Shown here: piece by piece, positions 10,131 through 22,420 of the stretch
Layout of the letters: each line of letters begins with the position of its first letter
Numbering within the stretch: the stretch's first letter is position 1
Assembly (NCBI RefSeq): GCF_014529535.1
Contig: NW_023503727.1
Span: 4,464,001 to 4,528,000 of the forward strand
Reading direction: 5' to 3'
Length of the DNA: 64,000 nucleotides
Origin: Bradysia coprophila
Taxonomy: Eukaryota; Arthropoda; Insecta; Diptera; Sciaridae
The notes under the pieces: generated by a model
Told to the model about the DNA's origin: nothing
The model's input: only the letters and a program-made list of their open reading frames with translations
The model's database searches: none
Program-made: the position numbers and the translations under genes

Positions 10131-10200
10131 CTCGTTGGCGTAGTGGTCAGCATATTTGGTAGATATGCTGCTGGTCCCGTGTTCGCTTCCGCCGTTCGGC
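10131..10200 (+). tRNA. tRNA-like sequence, probably a pseudogene or SINE head
   Basis: GTTGGCGTAGTGGTCAGCAT matches a pol III A box and D arm. GCATAT-TTGGTAG-ATATGC is a perfect anticodon arm with loop anticodon GGT. TGTTCGCTTCC is a weak B box whose T stem does not pair well. A T-run begins at 10202 and would terminate pol III. The acceptor stem is poor, so I favour a decayed tRNA or a SINE over a working tRNA-Thr. Confidence 0.45.
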
Positions 10201-10362
10201 GTTTTTTTTTTTTTTTTTCAAAAATGTAGATGGAAAGTAAATTTACCCTAGGTGGGTTATGTGTGAATTATCCAATCGTATAGGCCGTGATTATGAATGT
10301 GTTTGTGTTTATATGCAGAAACGCGTAATGTATGAAATATCAGCTTGCAGGAGATAAACATG

Positions 10363-11026
10363 TAAATCGCCCTTAACATTGTCACATACATGCGTCCTTA
10401 TTACAAACAATTCAAGGTTTTAGCCTTATTTACACTTACTTCTTTCAAATTTATCTTTCACCAATTTATTATTTTTTCGAAATTCGAACGGGATAACAAA
10501 CAACAGCTTTTGCAGTTATCGAGATCAAAATCTAATCCAGCAAGTTTTTAAACTTGAGGGTGGGATCAAGTAAGAATTCACGCCGTAAGTACGTCTTAAA
10601 AATTTCAAAAATTTTGTCGCATAGAAAACTGATTGAAAACTACCACCCTACAAAAACGATAGGTACGTCAAAATGAACAGTGATGCGTTTTATTTTGAAG
10701 TGCACTTACAGTGATAATTGGTAAAGCTAAGCTTTGCTACAAATCTAATTCAAGACTTAAACACGCCCAAATTATTCAAGTTTTCATCGTGATAAAAGTG
10801 AATTTTACGATACAACTTTACAAAAACGATACGTCAAAATAAACAATAATGCGTTTTATTTTAAAGTAAAGGCGGACTCCCGATGGTAATTGCTGTATCT
10901 TAGAATAATTTCGATTTTTATCGAAAAATTTCTCATTTTTCCTTAATTTCACTAACAATTTCCTTGTTTCTACTTATTTTTGTGCTAAAACCTCCTTAAT
11001 TTCTTAATAAGGAGTCCAAATTTAGA
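10363..11026. other. Internal non-coding part of the 1.8-kb hAT-like element
   Basis: AT-rich, with a direct repeat at about 10645-10690 and 10805-10865 (ACTTTACAAAAACGAT... AATGCGTTTTATTTT). No open frame of note. Confidence 0.45.
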
Positions 11027-11584
11027 GTGAGAGGCCTGATGTACATTTACCCCCCCCCCCCCACGGAAAGTGGTCATTACATGAGGGACCTTTTTGTGAC
11101 CGTGAAGGAAAGGTCTTTCCCTACCAAGTGGGGAAAAGCTCTTCCGTCCCAAGTGAATGAAAGTTCTTCTTTCTCAGAGAAAATGAATCTTCTGAAATAT
11201 TGTTTTGAATTATTGACCGCTGCAATCGAAATATATGTTGTTTTATTGGTGATACCATACATTTGTGGCTTGTGTAAATAAGTAGAATGCGCATGAGCAA
11301 ATTGATTTAAAATTTTCGAAAACAAAAATAATAAAAAGCCCGGAATTGAACGCGTCGGCCATATTGGTCTTAGCAATATTTTATTTTTTGTTTAAATTCA
11401 ATGAAGACTTAATGGCCAAACAATTTTAATTTTGCTTTTTTCCCTTTTTTGAAAACACTTAACACTTTTGCTTGTATTTTACATTTGTTCACTTCACATC
11501 ACCACAAAATTTATCAGGGACTAAACTAAGGAACATCGCAGGTGGGAATTTTCCCCCCTTCGCCCCCCGAATTCCCACCTGTGA

Positions 11585-12180
11585 ATCCAGATTTCCCCAC
11601 AATAAAAATCATGTTGACCTTACTTAAAGTAATCCAAAAGAAACAAAAATTCTATCAAAAATTTGCCTGCGGCGCTTCCAACATCTACTACGTTTATTTC
11701 TTTGACTCAAAGTCAGGGTCTTTCGGATGATAATAAAAACTTGAAAATGTTTGTAACATAAAATGTTCCTGTGATTGAAAATATACATGAGTGTAGACCA
11801 AAAACCTTATATGTGTTTGTCGCTCGTAACACGATAACTCAAGTAATTCTCAACGGATTTCCAAAAACCTTTTTAAATCAACAAAGAATCAAATTCCTGA
11901 GGTTTCGTTCGAAGATGGGCTATAACAGTTTGGTGGCCTTAGAGATATTCGCAAAAGAAGTTTGGTAACATTATCATTTATGACAAACATCTTTGTACAT
12001 AAAACATTAATACGAGCACTGCGGAACTAAATCAATAGATTTGAGTTTGTTGACCTTATTGTTCCACACATAAATAAGTACGTAACAAAAAGAATTATTA
12101 CACTAACCTCGAACGTTTTCGATACCCAAGGTATCATCTACAGGAGTCGAAACCAAACTCTGGCCAATAGTACGCAAAAA
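11585..12180. other. Left subterminal DNA of the giant element
   Basis: No gene recognised. About 11690-11725 (TTTATTTCTTTGACTCAAAGT then CAGGGTCTTTC) resembles the inverse of 48190-48235, so part of it is a dispersed repeat. Confidence 0.4.
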
Positions 12181-12369
12181 AGGACTGTGTCCCGGGTAAA
12201 AAAAAAAGTGAATGTGAGACCCCTTTTGAGACCGTTTTTTTTGTATGGAGCTGAGACGTCTCTTTTCGAACCTTTGAGACTGGTTTCTTCTCATATACTG
12301 ATGAATTGATGATGATGATGATTGCGAAACCGATGAGAAGTCTCGTTTTAAATGATTTAATAGACTGTA

Positions 12370-12660
12370 TGAGACGGAGCGAGTGGTCTCTTTTTTTACA
12401 TAGTTTACGAGACCAACCGAGTGGTCTCTTCTTCTGTATTTTGCGAGAACGACCGAGTGGTCTCTTCTTCTGTATTTTACGAGACCAACCGAGTGGTCTC
12501 TTCTTCTGTATTTTGCGAGAACGACCGAATGGTCTCTTCTTCTGTATTTTACGAGACTGACCGAGTGGTCTCTTGTTTAAATAATTTGCGAGACCGACTG
12601 AGTGGTCTCTTTTCAAAAATATTTATGAGACCGACTGAGGGGTCTCTCTTTTAGATTTGA
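12370..12660. repeat. 36-bp tandem repeats
   Basis: About six units of the form GAGACCAACCGAGTGGTCTC followed by TTCTTCTGTATTTTAC. The unit core is an interrupted palindrome GAGACC(8)GGTCTC. Open frames on both strands are a by-product of the 36-bp period, a multiple of three. Confidence 0.85.
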
Positions 12661-12679
12661 CTATGTTCGATTATCAAAA

Positions 12680-12860
12680 TATTTTTGAGACTCCTTGAGA
12701 CGTCTCTTTTGAGTTTTTTTTTCGAGATCCTTTTGAGGCCATCTGAGAACTCTCACTTTCTTTTCGATATTTTTTGAGATTCTTTGAGAAGTCTCTTTGT
12801 AGTTTTTTTCCGAGATTCTTTTGAGGCCATCTGAGAACTCTCATTTCTGTTTTCCAAGTG
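12680..12860. repeat. Degenerate repeats of about 92 bp, GAGACTCC type
   Basis: Two units share TTTTGAGGCCATCTGAGAAC at about 12731 and 12819, plus GAGA(C/A)GTCTCTTT. They are more diverged than the neighbouring arrays and may be older. Confidence 0.6.
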
Positions 12861-12994
12861 TAAGATATTAAGCTGTTGTTTGTTCCTGCATTCACAGATG
12901 GCACAGTTTTTCATTTTTTCTTATAATTCGCTGAAATGATAGAAGTTTGAGTATTATTTGATTTTTTTTTACCTTTTTTTTATTTCGTGATGTA

Positions 12995-13095
12995 TTTTCC
13001 GGTCACCACTCCAAGTACTAACCGCGACGAATGATGCTTAACTTAGGGATTCGACTGCCAGCCACCTTACGCGTGTTGCTAAATTGGATATATCT
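12995..13095 (-). rRNA. 5S rRNA-derived sequence (pseudogene or SINE3-type head)
   Basis: The minus strand contains GTCGAATCCCTAAGTTAAGC, then CGCGGTTAGTACTTGGAGTG and GTGACCGG. This matches the middle and 3' half of insect 5S rRNA, including the box C control region (GGTTAGTACTT). An A-rich stretch follows (minus strand, toward 12960). The 5' half is diverged. It sits between two satellite blocks, so it is either a 5S pseudogene or a 5S-promoter SINE. Confidence 0.65.
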
Positions 13096-13134
13096 GCGTG
13101 TAGGTCTTATTTCGAACCGTTGTTACAAAAACTT

Positions 13135-14050
13135 TGAGACCGACCGAGTGGTCTTTCTTGGAATATTTTTCGTTGGACTTTAAGAGACTGGCCGAGTGGT
13201 CTCGTTTTGAATATTTTACGAGAATGCAAGAGACCGACCGAGTCGTCTTTCTTGGACTATTTTTCGTTGGACTTTAAGAGACTGGCCGAGTGGTCTCGTT
13301 TTGAATATTTTAGGAGAATGTAAGAGACCGACCGAGTGGTCTTTTCGGATTATTTTTCGTTGGGCTTTACAAGACTGGCCGAGTGGTCTCGTTTTGAATA
13401 TTTTAGGAGAATGTAAGAGACCGACCGAGTGGTCTTTCTTGGACTATTTTTCGTTGGGCTTTACAAGACTGGCCGAGTGGTCTCGTTTTGAATATTTTAG
13501 GAGAATGTTAGAGACCGACCGAGTGGTCTTTCTTGGACTATTTTTCGTTGGGCTTTACAAGACTGGCCGAGTGGTCTCGTTTTGAATATTTTAGGAGAAT
13601 GTTAGAGACCGACCGAGTGGTCTTTCTTGGACTATTTTTCGTTGGACTTTAAGAGACTGGCCGAGTGGTCTCGTTTTGAATATTTTACGAGAATGCAAGA
13701 GACCGACCGAGTCGTCTTTCTTGTAATATTTTTCGTTGGACTTTAAGAGACTGGCCGAGTGGTCTCGTTTTGAATATTTTAGGAGAATGTAAGAGACCGA
13801 CCGAGTGGTCTTTCTTGGACTATTTTTCGTTGGACTTTAAGAGACTGGCCGAGTGGTCTCGTTTTGAATATTTTAGGAGAATGTAAGAGACCGACCGAGT
13901 GGTCTTTCTTGGACTATTTTTCGTTGGGCTTTACAAGACTGGCCGAGTGGTCTCGTTTTGAATATTTTAGGAGAATGTAAGAGACCGACCGAGTGGTCTT
14001 TCTTGGACTATTTTTCGTTGGACTTTAAGAGACTGGCCGAGTGGTCTCGT
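13135..14050 (+). repeat. 94-bp satellite array, plus orientation (about 10 units)
   Basis: The unit contains two GACCGACCGAGTGGTC-like cores about 47 bp apart, separated by TTTCTTGGACTATTTTTCG and GTTTTGAATATTTTAGGAG. The array is the reverse-complement arm of the much longer array at 14771-22240. Confidence 0.9.
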
Positions 14051-14074
14051 TGTAAGAAAATATTTTTTTTAGAT

Positions 14075-14305
14075 TTTGAGACCAACTGAGAGGTCTCATT
14101 TCAGAAAAATGTTTTTTTGGACTTTAGATACCGTCCGATAAGTCTCAATGCAAGAAAATATTTTTTTAGATGATGAGACCAACTGAGAGGTCTCATTCCA
14201 GAAAAATGTTTTTTTGGACTTTAGATACCGTGAGAGAAGTCTCAATGCAAGAAAATATATTTTGTAAATGATGAGACCAACTGAGAGGTCTCATTCCAGA
14301 AGAGG
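14075..14305 (+). repeat. About 97-bp repeats near the array centre, plus orientation
   Basis: Roughly 2.5 units of GAGACCAACTGAGAGGTCTC, then CAGAAAAATGTTTTTTTGG and CTTTAGATACCG. A partial inverted copy lies at 14636-14770. Confidence 0.8.
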
Positions 14306-14635
14306 CTAAGAGGGTGATTTTACTCGCCTTTTTTCTATTTATTCTTTAAATGAAAGACATGCATCGGCGTGTCGTCTTACATTGCAAAGTGCTTAATTGT
14401 AATGAAAGTTTATGTCTAAGGACTCAACGACGGATCTCTTCTTTAGGTTGTTTCTTTTCTATCAGGCAGTGCCTTTATCACATATATTGTTTATCATTTG
14501 TAATGAGAGTCGTCATTGAAGAAAAAAAATTGAAATAAAAATTTAAAAGAAGAAAAAACTTACACTAATTGAGCACTAAACTTAACAAAGATATTTTACC
14601 CGTCTTACTCGTCTAAAGTCAAAAAAAAAAATCTG
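14306..14635. other. Central spacer between the two opposed arrays
   Basis: About 330 bp of non-repetitive DNA at the symmetry centre. A 62-codon frame (14350-14538, +) shows no known motif. If the block is a foldback element, this is where an internal cargo would be expected, and none is recognisable. Confidence 0.6.
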
Positions 14636-14770
14636 AAATGAGACGTCTCAGTTGATCTCATCATCTAAAAAAATATTTTCTTGCATTGAGACTTCTCGGA
14701 CGGTATCTAAAGTCCAAAAAAACATTTTTCTGAAATGAGACCTCTCAGTTGGTCTCATCAGCTAAAAAAA
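14636..14770 (-). repeat. Mirror copy of the 97-bp repeats
   Basis: GAGACCTCTCAGTTGGTCTC and TCTAAAGTCCAAAAAAACA are the reverse complement of units at 14075-14305, placing the dyad of the block near 14470. Confidence 0.75.
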
Positions 14771-17700
14771 AATATTTTCTTACAACGAGACCACTCGGCT
14801 AGTCTCATAAAATCCAACGAAAAATAATCCGAAAAGACCACTCGGTCGGTCTCTAACATTCTCCTAAAATATTCAAAACGAGACCACTCGGCCAGTCTCG
14901 TAAAGTCCAACGAAAAATATTCCAAGAAAGACCACTCGGTCGGTCTCTTACATTCTCGTAAAATATTCAAAACGAGACCACTCGGCCAGTCTCGTAAAAT
15001 CCAACGAAAAATAATCCAAGAAAGACCACTCGGTCAGTCTCTAACATTCTCCTAAAATATTCAAAACGAGACCACTCGGACAGTCTCGTAAAGTCCAACG
15101 AAAAATATTCCAAGAAAGACCACTCGGTCAGTCTCTAACATTCTCGTAAAGTATTCAAAACGAGACCACTCGGCTAGTCTCATAAAATCCAACGAAAAAT
15201 AATCCGAAAAGACCACTCGGTCGGTCTCTAACATTCTCCTAAAATATTCAAAACGAGACCACTCGGCCAGTCTCGTAAAGTCCAACGAAAAATATTCCAA
15301 GAAAGACCACTCGGTCAGTCTCTAACATTCTCCTAAAATATTCAAAACGAGACCACTCGGACAGTCTCGTAAAGTCCAACGAAAAATATTCCAAGAAAGA
15401 CCACTCGGTCGGTCTCTAACATTCTCGTAAAGTATTCAAAACGAGACCACTCGGACAGTCTCGTAAAGTCCAACGAAAAATATTCCAAGAAAGACCACTC
15501 GGTCAGTCTCTAACATTCTCCTAAAATATTCAAAACGAGACCACTCGGACAGTCTCGTAAAGTCCAACGAAAAATATTCCAAGAAAGACCACTCGGTCGG
15601 TCTCTAACATTCTCGTAAAGTATTCAAAACGAGACCACTCGGCTAGTCTCATAAAATCCAACGAAAAATAATCCGAAAAGACCACTCGGTCGGTCTCTAA
15701 CATTCTCCTAAAATATTCAAAACGAGACCACTCGGCCAGTCTCGTAAAGTCCAACGAAAAATATTCCAAGAAAGACCACTCGGTCAGTCTCTAACATTCT
15801 CCTAAAATATTCAAAACGAGACCACTCGGACAGTCTCGTAAAGTCCAACGAAAAATATTCCAAGAAAGACCACTCGGTCGGTCTCTAACATTCTCGTAAA
15901 GTATTCAAAACGAGACCACTCGGACAGTCTCGTAAAGTCCAACGAAAAATATTCCAAGAAAGACCACTCGGTCAGTCTCTAACATTCTCCTAAAATATTC
16001 AAAACGAGACCACTCGGACAGTCTCGTAAAGTCCAACGAAAAATATTCCAAGAAAGACCACTCGGTCGGTCTCTAACATTCTCGTAAAGTATTCAAAACG
16101 AGACCACTCGGCTAGTCTCATAAAATCCAACGAAAAATAATCCGAAAAGACCACTCGGTCGGTCTCTAACATTCTCCTAAAATATTCAAAACGAGACCAC
16201 TCGGCCAGTCTCGTAAAGTCCAACGAAAAATATTCCAAGAAAGACCACTCGGTCAGTCTCTAACATTCTCGTAAAGTATTCAAAACGAGACCACTCGGAC
16301 AGTCTCGTAAAGTCCAACGAAAAATATTCCAAGAAAGACCACTCGGTCAGTCTCTAACATTCTCCTAAAATATTCAAAACGAGACCACTCGGCTAGTCTC
16401 ATAAAATCCAACGAAAAATAATCCGAAAAGACCACTCGGTCGGTCTCTAACATTCTCCTAAAATATTCAAAACGAGACCACTCGGCCAGTCTCGTAAAGT
16501 CCAACGAAAAATATTCCAAGAAAGACCACTCGGTCAGTCTCTAACATTCTCGTAAAGTATTCAAAACGAGACCACTCGGACAGTCTCGTAAAGTCCAACG
16601 AAAAATATTCCAAGAAAGACCACTCGGTCAGTCTCTAACATTCTCCTAAAATATTCAAAACGAGACCACTCGGACAGTCTCGTAAAGTCCAACGAAAAAT
16701 ATTCCAAGAAAGACCACTCGGTCGGTCTCTAACATTCTCGTAAAGTATTCAAAACGAGACCACTCGGACAGTCTCGTAAAGTCCAACGAAAAATATTCCA
16801 AGAAAGACCACTCGGTCAGTCTCTAACATTCTCCTAAAATATTCAAAACGAGACCACTCGGACAGTCTCGTAAAGTCCAACGAAAAATATTCCAAGAAAG
16901 ACCACTCGGTCGGTCTCTAACATTCTCGTAAAGTATTCAAAACGAGACCACTCGGCTAGTCTCATAAAATCCAACGAAAAATAATCCGAAAAGACCACTC
17001 GGTCGGTCTCTAACATTCTCCTAAAATATTCAAAACGAGACCACTCGGCCAGTCTCGTAAAGTCCAACGAAAAATATTCCAAGAAAGACCACTCGGTCAG
17101 TCTCTAACATTCTCGTAAAGTATTCAAAACGAGACCACTCGGACAGTCTCGTAAAGTCCAACGAAAAATATTCCAAGAAAGACCACTCGGTCAGTCTCTA
17201 ACATTCTCCTAAAATATTCAAAACGAGACCACTCGGCTAGTCTCATAAAATCCAACGAAAAATAATCCGAAAAGACCACTCGGTCGGTCTCTAACATTCT
17301 CCTAAAATATTCAAAACGAGACCACTCGGCCAGTCTCGTAAAGTCCAACGAAAAATATTCCAAGAAAGACCACTCGGTCGGTCTCTAACATTCTCCTAAA
17401 ATATTCAAAACGAGACCACTCGGCCAGTCTCGTAAAGTCCAACGAAAAATATTCCAAGAAAGACCACTCGGTCGGTCTCTAACATTCTCCTAAAATATTC
17501 AAAACGAGACCACTCGGCTAGTCTCATAAAATCCAACGTAAAATAATCCGAAAAGACCACTCGGTCGGTCTCTAACATTCTCCTAAAATATTCAAAACGA
17601 GACCACTCGGCCAGTCTCGTAAAGTCCAACGAAAAATATTCCAAGAAAGACCACTCGGTCAGTCTCTAACATTCTCCTAAAATATTCAAAACGAGACCAC

Positions 17701-20700
17701 TCGGACAGTCTCGTAAAGTCCAACGAAAAATATTCCAAGAAAGACCACTCGGTCGGTCTCTAACATTCTCCTAAAATATTCAAAACGAGACCACTCGGCT
17801 AGTCTCATAAAATCCAACGAAAAATAATCCGAAAAGACCACTCGGTCGGTCTCTAACATTCTCCTAAAATATTCAAAACGAGACCACTCGGCCAGTCTCG
17901 TAAAGTCCAACGAAAAATAATCCAAGAAAGACCACTCGGTCGGTCTCTAACATTCTCCTAAAATATTCAAAACGAGACCACTCGGACAGTCTCGTAAAGT
18001 CCAACGAAAAATATTCCAAGAAAGACCACTCGGTCGGTCTCTAACATTCTCGTAAAGTATTCAAAACGAGACCACTCGGCTAGTCTCATAAAATCCAACG
18101 AAAAATAATCCGAAAAGACCACTCGGTCGGTCTCTAACATTCTCCTAAAATATTCAAAACGAGACCACTCGGCCAGTCTCGTAAAGTCCAACGAAAAATA
18201 TTCCAAGAAAGACCACTCGGTCAGTCTCTAACATTCTCGTAAAGTATTCAAAACGAGACCACTCGGACAGTCTCGTAAAGTCCAACGAAAAATATTCCAA
18301 GAAAGACCACTCGGTCAGTCTCTAACATTCTCCTAAAATATTCAAAACGAGACCACTCGGACAGTCTCGTAAAGTCCAACGAAAAATATTCCAAGAAAGA
18401 CCACTCGGTCGGTCTCTAACATTCTCGTAAAATATTCAAAACGAGACCACTCGGCCAGTCTCGTAAAGTCCAACGAAAAATATTCCAAGAAAGACCACTC
18501 GGTCGGTCTCTAACATTCTCCTAAAATATTCAAAACGAGACCACTCGGCCAGTCTCGTAAAGTCCAACGAAAAATATTCCAAGAAAGACCACTCGGTCGG
18601 TCTCTAACATTCTCCTAAAATATTCAAAACGAGACCACTCGGCCAGTCTCGTAAAGTCCAACGAAAAATATTCCAAGAAAGACCACTCGGTCAGTCTCTA
18701 ACATTCTCGTAAAGTATTCAAAACGAGACCACTCGGACAGTCTCGTAAAGTCCAACGAAAAATATTCCAAGAAAGACCACTCGGTCGGTCTCTAACATTC
18801 TCGTAAAATATTCAAAACGAGACCACTCGGCCAGTCTCGTAAAGTCCAACGAAAAATATTCCAAGAAAGACCACTCGGTCGGTCTCTAACATTCTCCTAA
18901 AATATTCAAAACGAGACCACTCGGCCAGTCTCGTAAAGTCCAACGAAAAATATTCCAAGAAAGACCACTCGGTCGGTCTCTAACATTCTCCTAAAATATT
19001 CAAAACGAGACCACTCGGCCAGTCTCGTAAAGTCCAACGAAAAATATTCCAAGAAAGACCACTCGGTCGGTCTCTAACATTCTCCTAAAATATTCAAAAC
19101 GAGACCACTCGGACAGTCTCGTAAAGTCCAACGAAAAATATTCCAAGAAAGACCACTCGGTCGGTCTCTAACATTCTCCTAAAATATTCAAAACGAGACC
19201 ACTCGGCCAGTCTCGTAAAGTCCAACGAAAAATATTCCAAGAAAGACCACTCGGTCGGTCTCTAACATTCTCGTAAAGTATTCAAAACGAGACCACTCGG
19301 CCAGTCTCATAAAATCCAACGAAAAATAATCCGAAAAGACCACTCGGTCGGTCTCTAACATTCTCCTAAAATATTCAAAACGAGACCACTCGGCCAGTCT
19401 CGTAAAGTCCAACGAAAAATATTCCAAGAAAGACCACTCGGTCAGTCTCTAACATTCTCCTAAAATATTCAAAACGAGACCACTCGGCTAGTCTCATAAA
19501 ATCCAACGAAAAATAATCCGAAAAGACCACTCGGTCGGTCTCTAACATTCTCCTAAAATATTCAAAACGAGACCACTCGGCCAGTCTCGTAAAGTCCAAC
19601 GAAAAATATTCCAAGAAAGACCACTCGGTCGGTCTCTAACATTCTCCTAAAATATTCAAAACGAGACCACTCGGCCAGTCTCGTAAAGTCCAACGAAAAA
19701 TATTCCAAGAAAGACCACTCGGTCGGTCTCTAACATTCTCCTAAAATATTCAAAACGAGACCACTCGGCCAGTCTCGTAAAGTCCAACGAAAAATATTCC
19801 AAGAAAGACCACTCGGTCAGTCTCTAACATTCTCCTAAAATATTCAAAACGAGACCACTCGGACAGTCTCGTAAAGTCCAACGAAAAATATTCCAAGAAA
19901 GACCACTCGGTCAGTCTCTAACATTCTCCTAAAATATTCAAAACGAGACCACTCGGACAGTCTCGTAAAGTCCAACGAAAAATATTCCAAGAAAGACCAC
20001 TCGGTCGGTCTCTAACATTCTCCTAAAATATTCAAAACGAGACCACTCGGCTAGTCTCATAAAATCCAACGAAAAATAATCCGAAAAGACCACTCGGTCG
20101 GTCTCTAACATTCTCCTAAAATATTCAAAACGAGACCACTCGGCCAGTCTCGTAAAGTCCAACGAAAAATATTCCAAGAAAGACCACTCGGTCAGTCTCT
20201 AACATTCTCGTAAAGTATTCAAAACGAGACCACTCGGCTAGTCTCATAAAATCCAACGAAAAATAATCCGAAAAGACCACTCGGTCGGTCTCTAACATTC
20301 TCGTAAAGTATTCAAAACGAGACCACTCGGCTAGTCTCATAAAATCCAACGTAAAATAATCCGAAAAGACCACTCGGTCAGTCTCTAACATTCTCCTAAA
20401 ATATTCAAAACGAGACCACTCGGCCAGTCTCGTAAAGTCCAACGAAAAATATTCCAAGAAAGACCACTCGGTCGGTCTCTAACATTCTCGTAAAGTATTC
20501 AAAACGAGACCACTCGGCTAGTCTCATAAAATCCAACGAAAAATAATCCGAAAAGACCACTCGGTCGGTCTCTAACATTCTCCTAAAATATTCAAAACGA
20601 GACCACTCGGCCAGTCTCGTAAAGTCCAACGAAAAATATTCCAAGAAAGACCACTCGGTCGGTCTCTAACATTCTCCTAAAATATTCAAAACGAGACCAC

Positions 20701-22240
20701 TCGGCCAGTCTCGTAAAGTCCAACGAAAAATATTCCAAGAAAGACCACTCGGTCGGTCTCTAACATTCTCCTAAAATATTCAAAACGAGACCACTCGGCC
20801 AGTCTCGTAAAGTCCAACGAAAAATATTCCAAGAAAGACCACTCGGTCGGTCTCTAACATTCTCGTAAAGTATTCAAAACGAGACCACTCGGCTAGTCTC
20901 ATAAAATCCAACGAAAAATAATCCGAAAAGACCACTCGGTCGGTCTCTAACATTCTCCTAAAATATTCAAAACGAGACCACTCGGACAGTCTCGTAAAGT
21001 CCAACGAAAAATATTCCAAGAAAGACCACTCGGTCGGTCTCTAACATTCTCCTAAAATATTCAAAACGAGACCACTCGGCCAGTCTCGTAAAGTCCAACG
21101 AAAAATATTCCAAGAAAGACCACTCGGTCGGTCTCTAACATTCTCCTAAAATATTCAAAACGAGACCACTCGGCTAGTCTCATAAAATCCAACGAAAAAT
21201 AATCCGAAAAGACCACTCGGTCGGTCTCTAACATTCTCCTAAAATATTCAAAACGAGACCACTCGGCCAGTCTCGTAAAGTCCAACGAAAAATATTCCAA
21301 GAAAGACCACTCGGTCGGTCTCTAACATTCTCCTAAAATATTCAAAACGAGACCACTCGGCCAGTCTCGTAAAGTCCAACGAAAAATATTCCAAGAAAGA
21401 CCACTCGGTCAGTCTCTAACATTCTCGTAAAGTATTCAAAACGAGACCACTCGGACAGTCTCGTAAAGTCCAACGAAAAATATTCCAAGAAAGACCACTC
21501 GGTCGGTCTCTAACATTCTCGTAAAGTATTCAAAACGAGACCACTCGGCTAGTCTCATAAAATCCAACGTAAAATAATCCGAAAAGACCACTCGGTCAGT
21601 CTCTAACATTCTCCTAAAATATTCAAAACGAGACCACTCGGCCAGTCTCGTAAAGTCCAACGAAAAATATTCCAAGAAAGACCACTCGGTCGGTCTCTAA
21701 CATTCTCCTAAAATATTCAAAACGAGACCACTCGGCTAGTCTCATAAAATCCAACGAAAAATAATCCGAAAAGACCACTCGGTCGGTCTCTAACATTCTC
21801 CTAAAATATTCAAAACGAGACCACTCGGCCAGTCTCGTAAAGTCCAACGAAAAATATTCCAAGAAAGACCACTCGGTCGGTCTCTAACATTCTCCTAAAA
21901 TATTCAAAACGAGACCACTCGGCCAGTCTCGTAAAGTCCAACGAAAAATATTCCAAGAAAGACCACTCGGTCGGTCTCTAACATTCTCCTAAAATATTCA
22001 AAACGAGACCACTCGGCCAGTCTCATAAAATCCAACGAAAAATAATCCGAAAAGACCACTCGGTCGGTCTCTAACATTCTCCTAAAATATTCAAAACGAG
22101 ACCACTCGGCCAGTCTCGTAAAGTCCAACGAAAAATATTCCAAGAAAGACCACTCGGTCAGTCTCTAACATTCTCGTAAAGTATTCAAAACGAGACCACT
22201 CGGCTAGTCTCATAAAATCCAACGAAAAATAATCCGAAAA
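14771..22240 (-). repeat. 94-bp satellite array, minus orientation (about 80 units), with higher-order repeats
   Basis: The unit is 94 bp (93 in one variant) and contains GAGACCACTCGGNCAGTCTC and GACCACTCGGTCGGTCTC cores. Variants recur in blocks: an identical 5-unit block of 469 bp is present three times in succession from about 15060, and 3-unit (281 bp) and 4-unit (375 bp) periods follow. This is local amplification of higher-order repeats. Units near 22240-22420 are diverged, as expected at an array edge. The many 79-codon minus-strand frames are artefacts of the repeat. Confidence 0.95.
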
Positions 22241-22420
22241 GACTACTCTATCGTTCTCTTACATTCTCGTAAAATTTTCAAAACGAGACTACTCGGCCAT
22301 TCTCATAAAGTCCAATGAAAATAATCCAAGAAAGACCACTCGGTCGGTCTCAAAAATATTGTAAAATATTGAAAAAGAGACCACTCGGTCAGTCTCGTTC
22401 AGCCAAAGTTCAACAATCAT
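22241..22420 (-). repeat. Diverged edge of the satellite array
   Basis: Two or three degenerate units (GACTACTCTATCG, GACTACTCGGCCATTCTC) precede the CCCGGGT-type inner terminus at 22532. Confidence 0.8.

Larger units (their letters stand above)
9650..10362. repeat. Inverted repeat enclosing a MITE and a tRNA-like gene
   Basis: TATCTCCTGCAAGCTGATAT at 9653 and onward (arm 9650-9684) is repeated inverted at 10327-10362. The interior holds the MITE 9702-9902 and the tRNA-like sequence at 10131-10200, so this is probably an older element nested in the hAT-like one. Confidence 0.6.
9228..11038. mobile_element. 1.8-kb hAT-like non-autonomous element, TSD ATGTACAT
   Basis: The termini are inverted: CAGGCCTCTCA at 9228 and TGAGAGGCCTG ending at 11038, with CTCCTTAT further in on both sides. 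A perfect 8-bp duplication ATGTACAT lies at 9220-9227 and 11039-11046; X copy 2 has a single ATGTACAT at 34918-34925. CAGG-type ends and an 8-bp duplication fit hAT. There is no transposase frame. It contains further palindromes and a tRNA-like sequence. Confidence 0.85.

Noticed and set aside
12134..12616. 160-codon minus frame with KKRPLGRSRKIQ repeats
   Set aside because: Product of the 36-bp tandem repeat, whose period is a multiple of three.
14758..22143. Some twenty minus-strand frames of about 79 codons with nearly identical protein (FSLDFTRLAEWSRFEYF type)
   Set aside because: They arise from the 93/94-bp satellite in whatever frame lacks stops; starts and ends follow the repeat period, codons show no constraint and there is no promoter or splice context.
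13135..22420. CRISPR-like look: palindromic repeats at regular spacing
   Set aside because: The spacers are themselves repeated, the unit is 94 bp, there are no cas genes and the genome is eukaryotic. It is a satellite.
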